Below are positions 5,137 through 5,389 of a DNA stretch of 5,389 nucleotides, piece by piece. Each line of letters starts with the position of its first letter. Position 1 is the stretch's first letter. Where the stretch lies: assembly GCA_023396345.1 (NCBI GenBank), contig JAEWWO010000073.1, positions 1 to 5,389 on the forward strand, written 5' to 3'. This DNA comes from Bacteroidota bacterium (GTDB lineage Bacteria > Bacteroidota > Bacteroidia > Chitinophagales > Chitinophagaceae). The position numbers and the translations under genes are program-made. Below the pieces are notes generated by a model that made no database searches, was not told the origin of the DNA, and worked only from the letters and a program-made list of their open reading frames with translations.

Positions 5137-5389
5137 TTATAAAATAATGTTCTGAAGTATATCGCTTTTTTCAGGATAATCCGTATTGAAATGCAGTCCC
5201 CTGCTTTCTTTTCTGAACTGCGCTCCTTTTACAATTAAAAATGCAATACTGATAAGATTTCTCAGCTCGCATAACTGTGGCGATACTTTAGTGTTAATGT
5301 ATAATTTGTTTGTTTCTTCAAAATATAAATCAAGCCTTTTCATAGCTCTTTCCAAACGCTCATCATTTCTTACAATTCCTACATAATCA
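5137..5389 (-). CDS. nadB: L-aspartate oxidase, C-terminal end (5' part outside window)
   Basis: The frame is open to the window edge. The 83 visible residues begin DYVGIVRNDERLERAMKRL, matching the NadB helical-domain motif 'yvGIVRs...L..a...l'. They continue with CELRNLISIAFLIVKGAQFRKESRGLHFNTDYP, where RKESRGLH is the hallmark near the C-terminus of NadB. NadB is the FAD enzyme that oxidises L-aspartate to iminoaspartate, the first step of de novo NAD synthesis with NadA. Succinate dehydrogenase and fumarate reductase flavoproteins share the fold, but the 'ELRNL...A...RKESRGLH.n.DyP' combination fits NadB better. The TTG at 5355 is an internal Leu codon, not a start, since the conserved frame continues upstream. 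The FAD-binding part and active-site residues are not in the window. The acyltransferase gene follows after 14 nt. Confidence 0.93.
   Translation of the reverse strand, partial: DYVGIVRNDERLERAMKRLDLYFEETNKLYINTKVSPQLCELRNLISIAFLIVKGAQFRKESRGLHFNTDYPEKSDILQNIIL

Noticed and set aside
5353..5355. TTG as start of a small separate gene
   Set aside because: The frame continues to the window edge with DYVGIVRNDER, a conserved NadB segment, so this is an internal Leu codon.
5186..5386. 66-codon plus-strand open frame opposite nadB
   Set aside because: It is the shadow of the conserved nadB C-terminus and shows no features of its own.
1..5389. A new defence, secretion or biosynthetic system
   Set aside because: Every gene belongs to a known family and the layout is ordinary core envelope and housekeeping DNA; only the intergenic arrays lack an explanation.

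Overview
The window looks like chromosomal core sequence from a member of the Bacteroidota, probably a Chitinophagaceae or Sphingobacteriia-type lineage. The sequence is AT-rich. Starts have no clear Shine-Dalgarno sequence and are instead preceded by A/T-rich leaders. There are TTTG-type promoter-like elements, and the order bamA - ompH/skp - ompH/skp is typical of this phylum. The lineage below phylum is inference from protein flavour, not a measured placement.

Layout: positions 1-1744 read rightward. They hold the C-terminal end of BamA (outer-membrane beta-barrel assembly) followed by two Skp/OmpH-like periplasmic chaperones. The first chaperone is 22 nt after bamA and starts at TTG. The second follows a 150-nt gap with a possible promoter of its own. 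A perfect 21-bp inverted repeat at 1767-1809 separates this block from the convergent leftward genes and should terminate transcription in both directions. Positions 4010-1824 (minus strand) form a tight three-gene operon: D-alanine--D-alanine ligase (ddl), a membrane-anchored protein with three PASTA domains and no kinase or transpeptidase domain (GTG start), and a single-domain rhodanese. Positions 5389-4220 (minus strand) hold the C-terminal end of L-aspartate oxidase (nadB) and, 14 nt further on, an LpxL/HtrB-family acyltransferase.

The 209-nt gap between the acyltransferase and ddl carries the least-explained structure here. It contains a degenerate array with a strict 7-nt period (about ten units) followed by one with an 8-nt period (five units plus a partial sixth), then no recognisable gene. 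It also holds the probable ddl promoter.

Functionally the window is about envelope building: outer-membrane protein assembly (BamA, two Skp-like chaperones), peptidoglycan precursor synthesis and probably sensing or scaffolding (Ddl, PASTA protein), and lipid acylation (LpxL-like), with one NAD-biosynthesis gene. I see no mobile element, CRISPR array, RNA gene or defence system, and no clear new multi-gene system. The periodic repeats and the free-standing PASTA protein are the points most worth following up.
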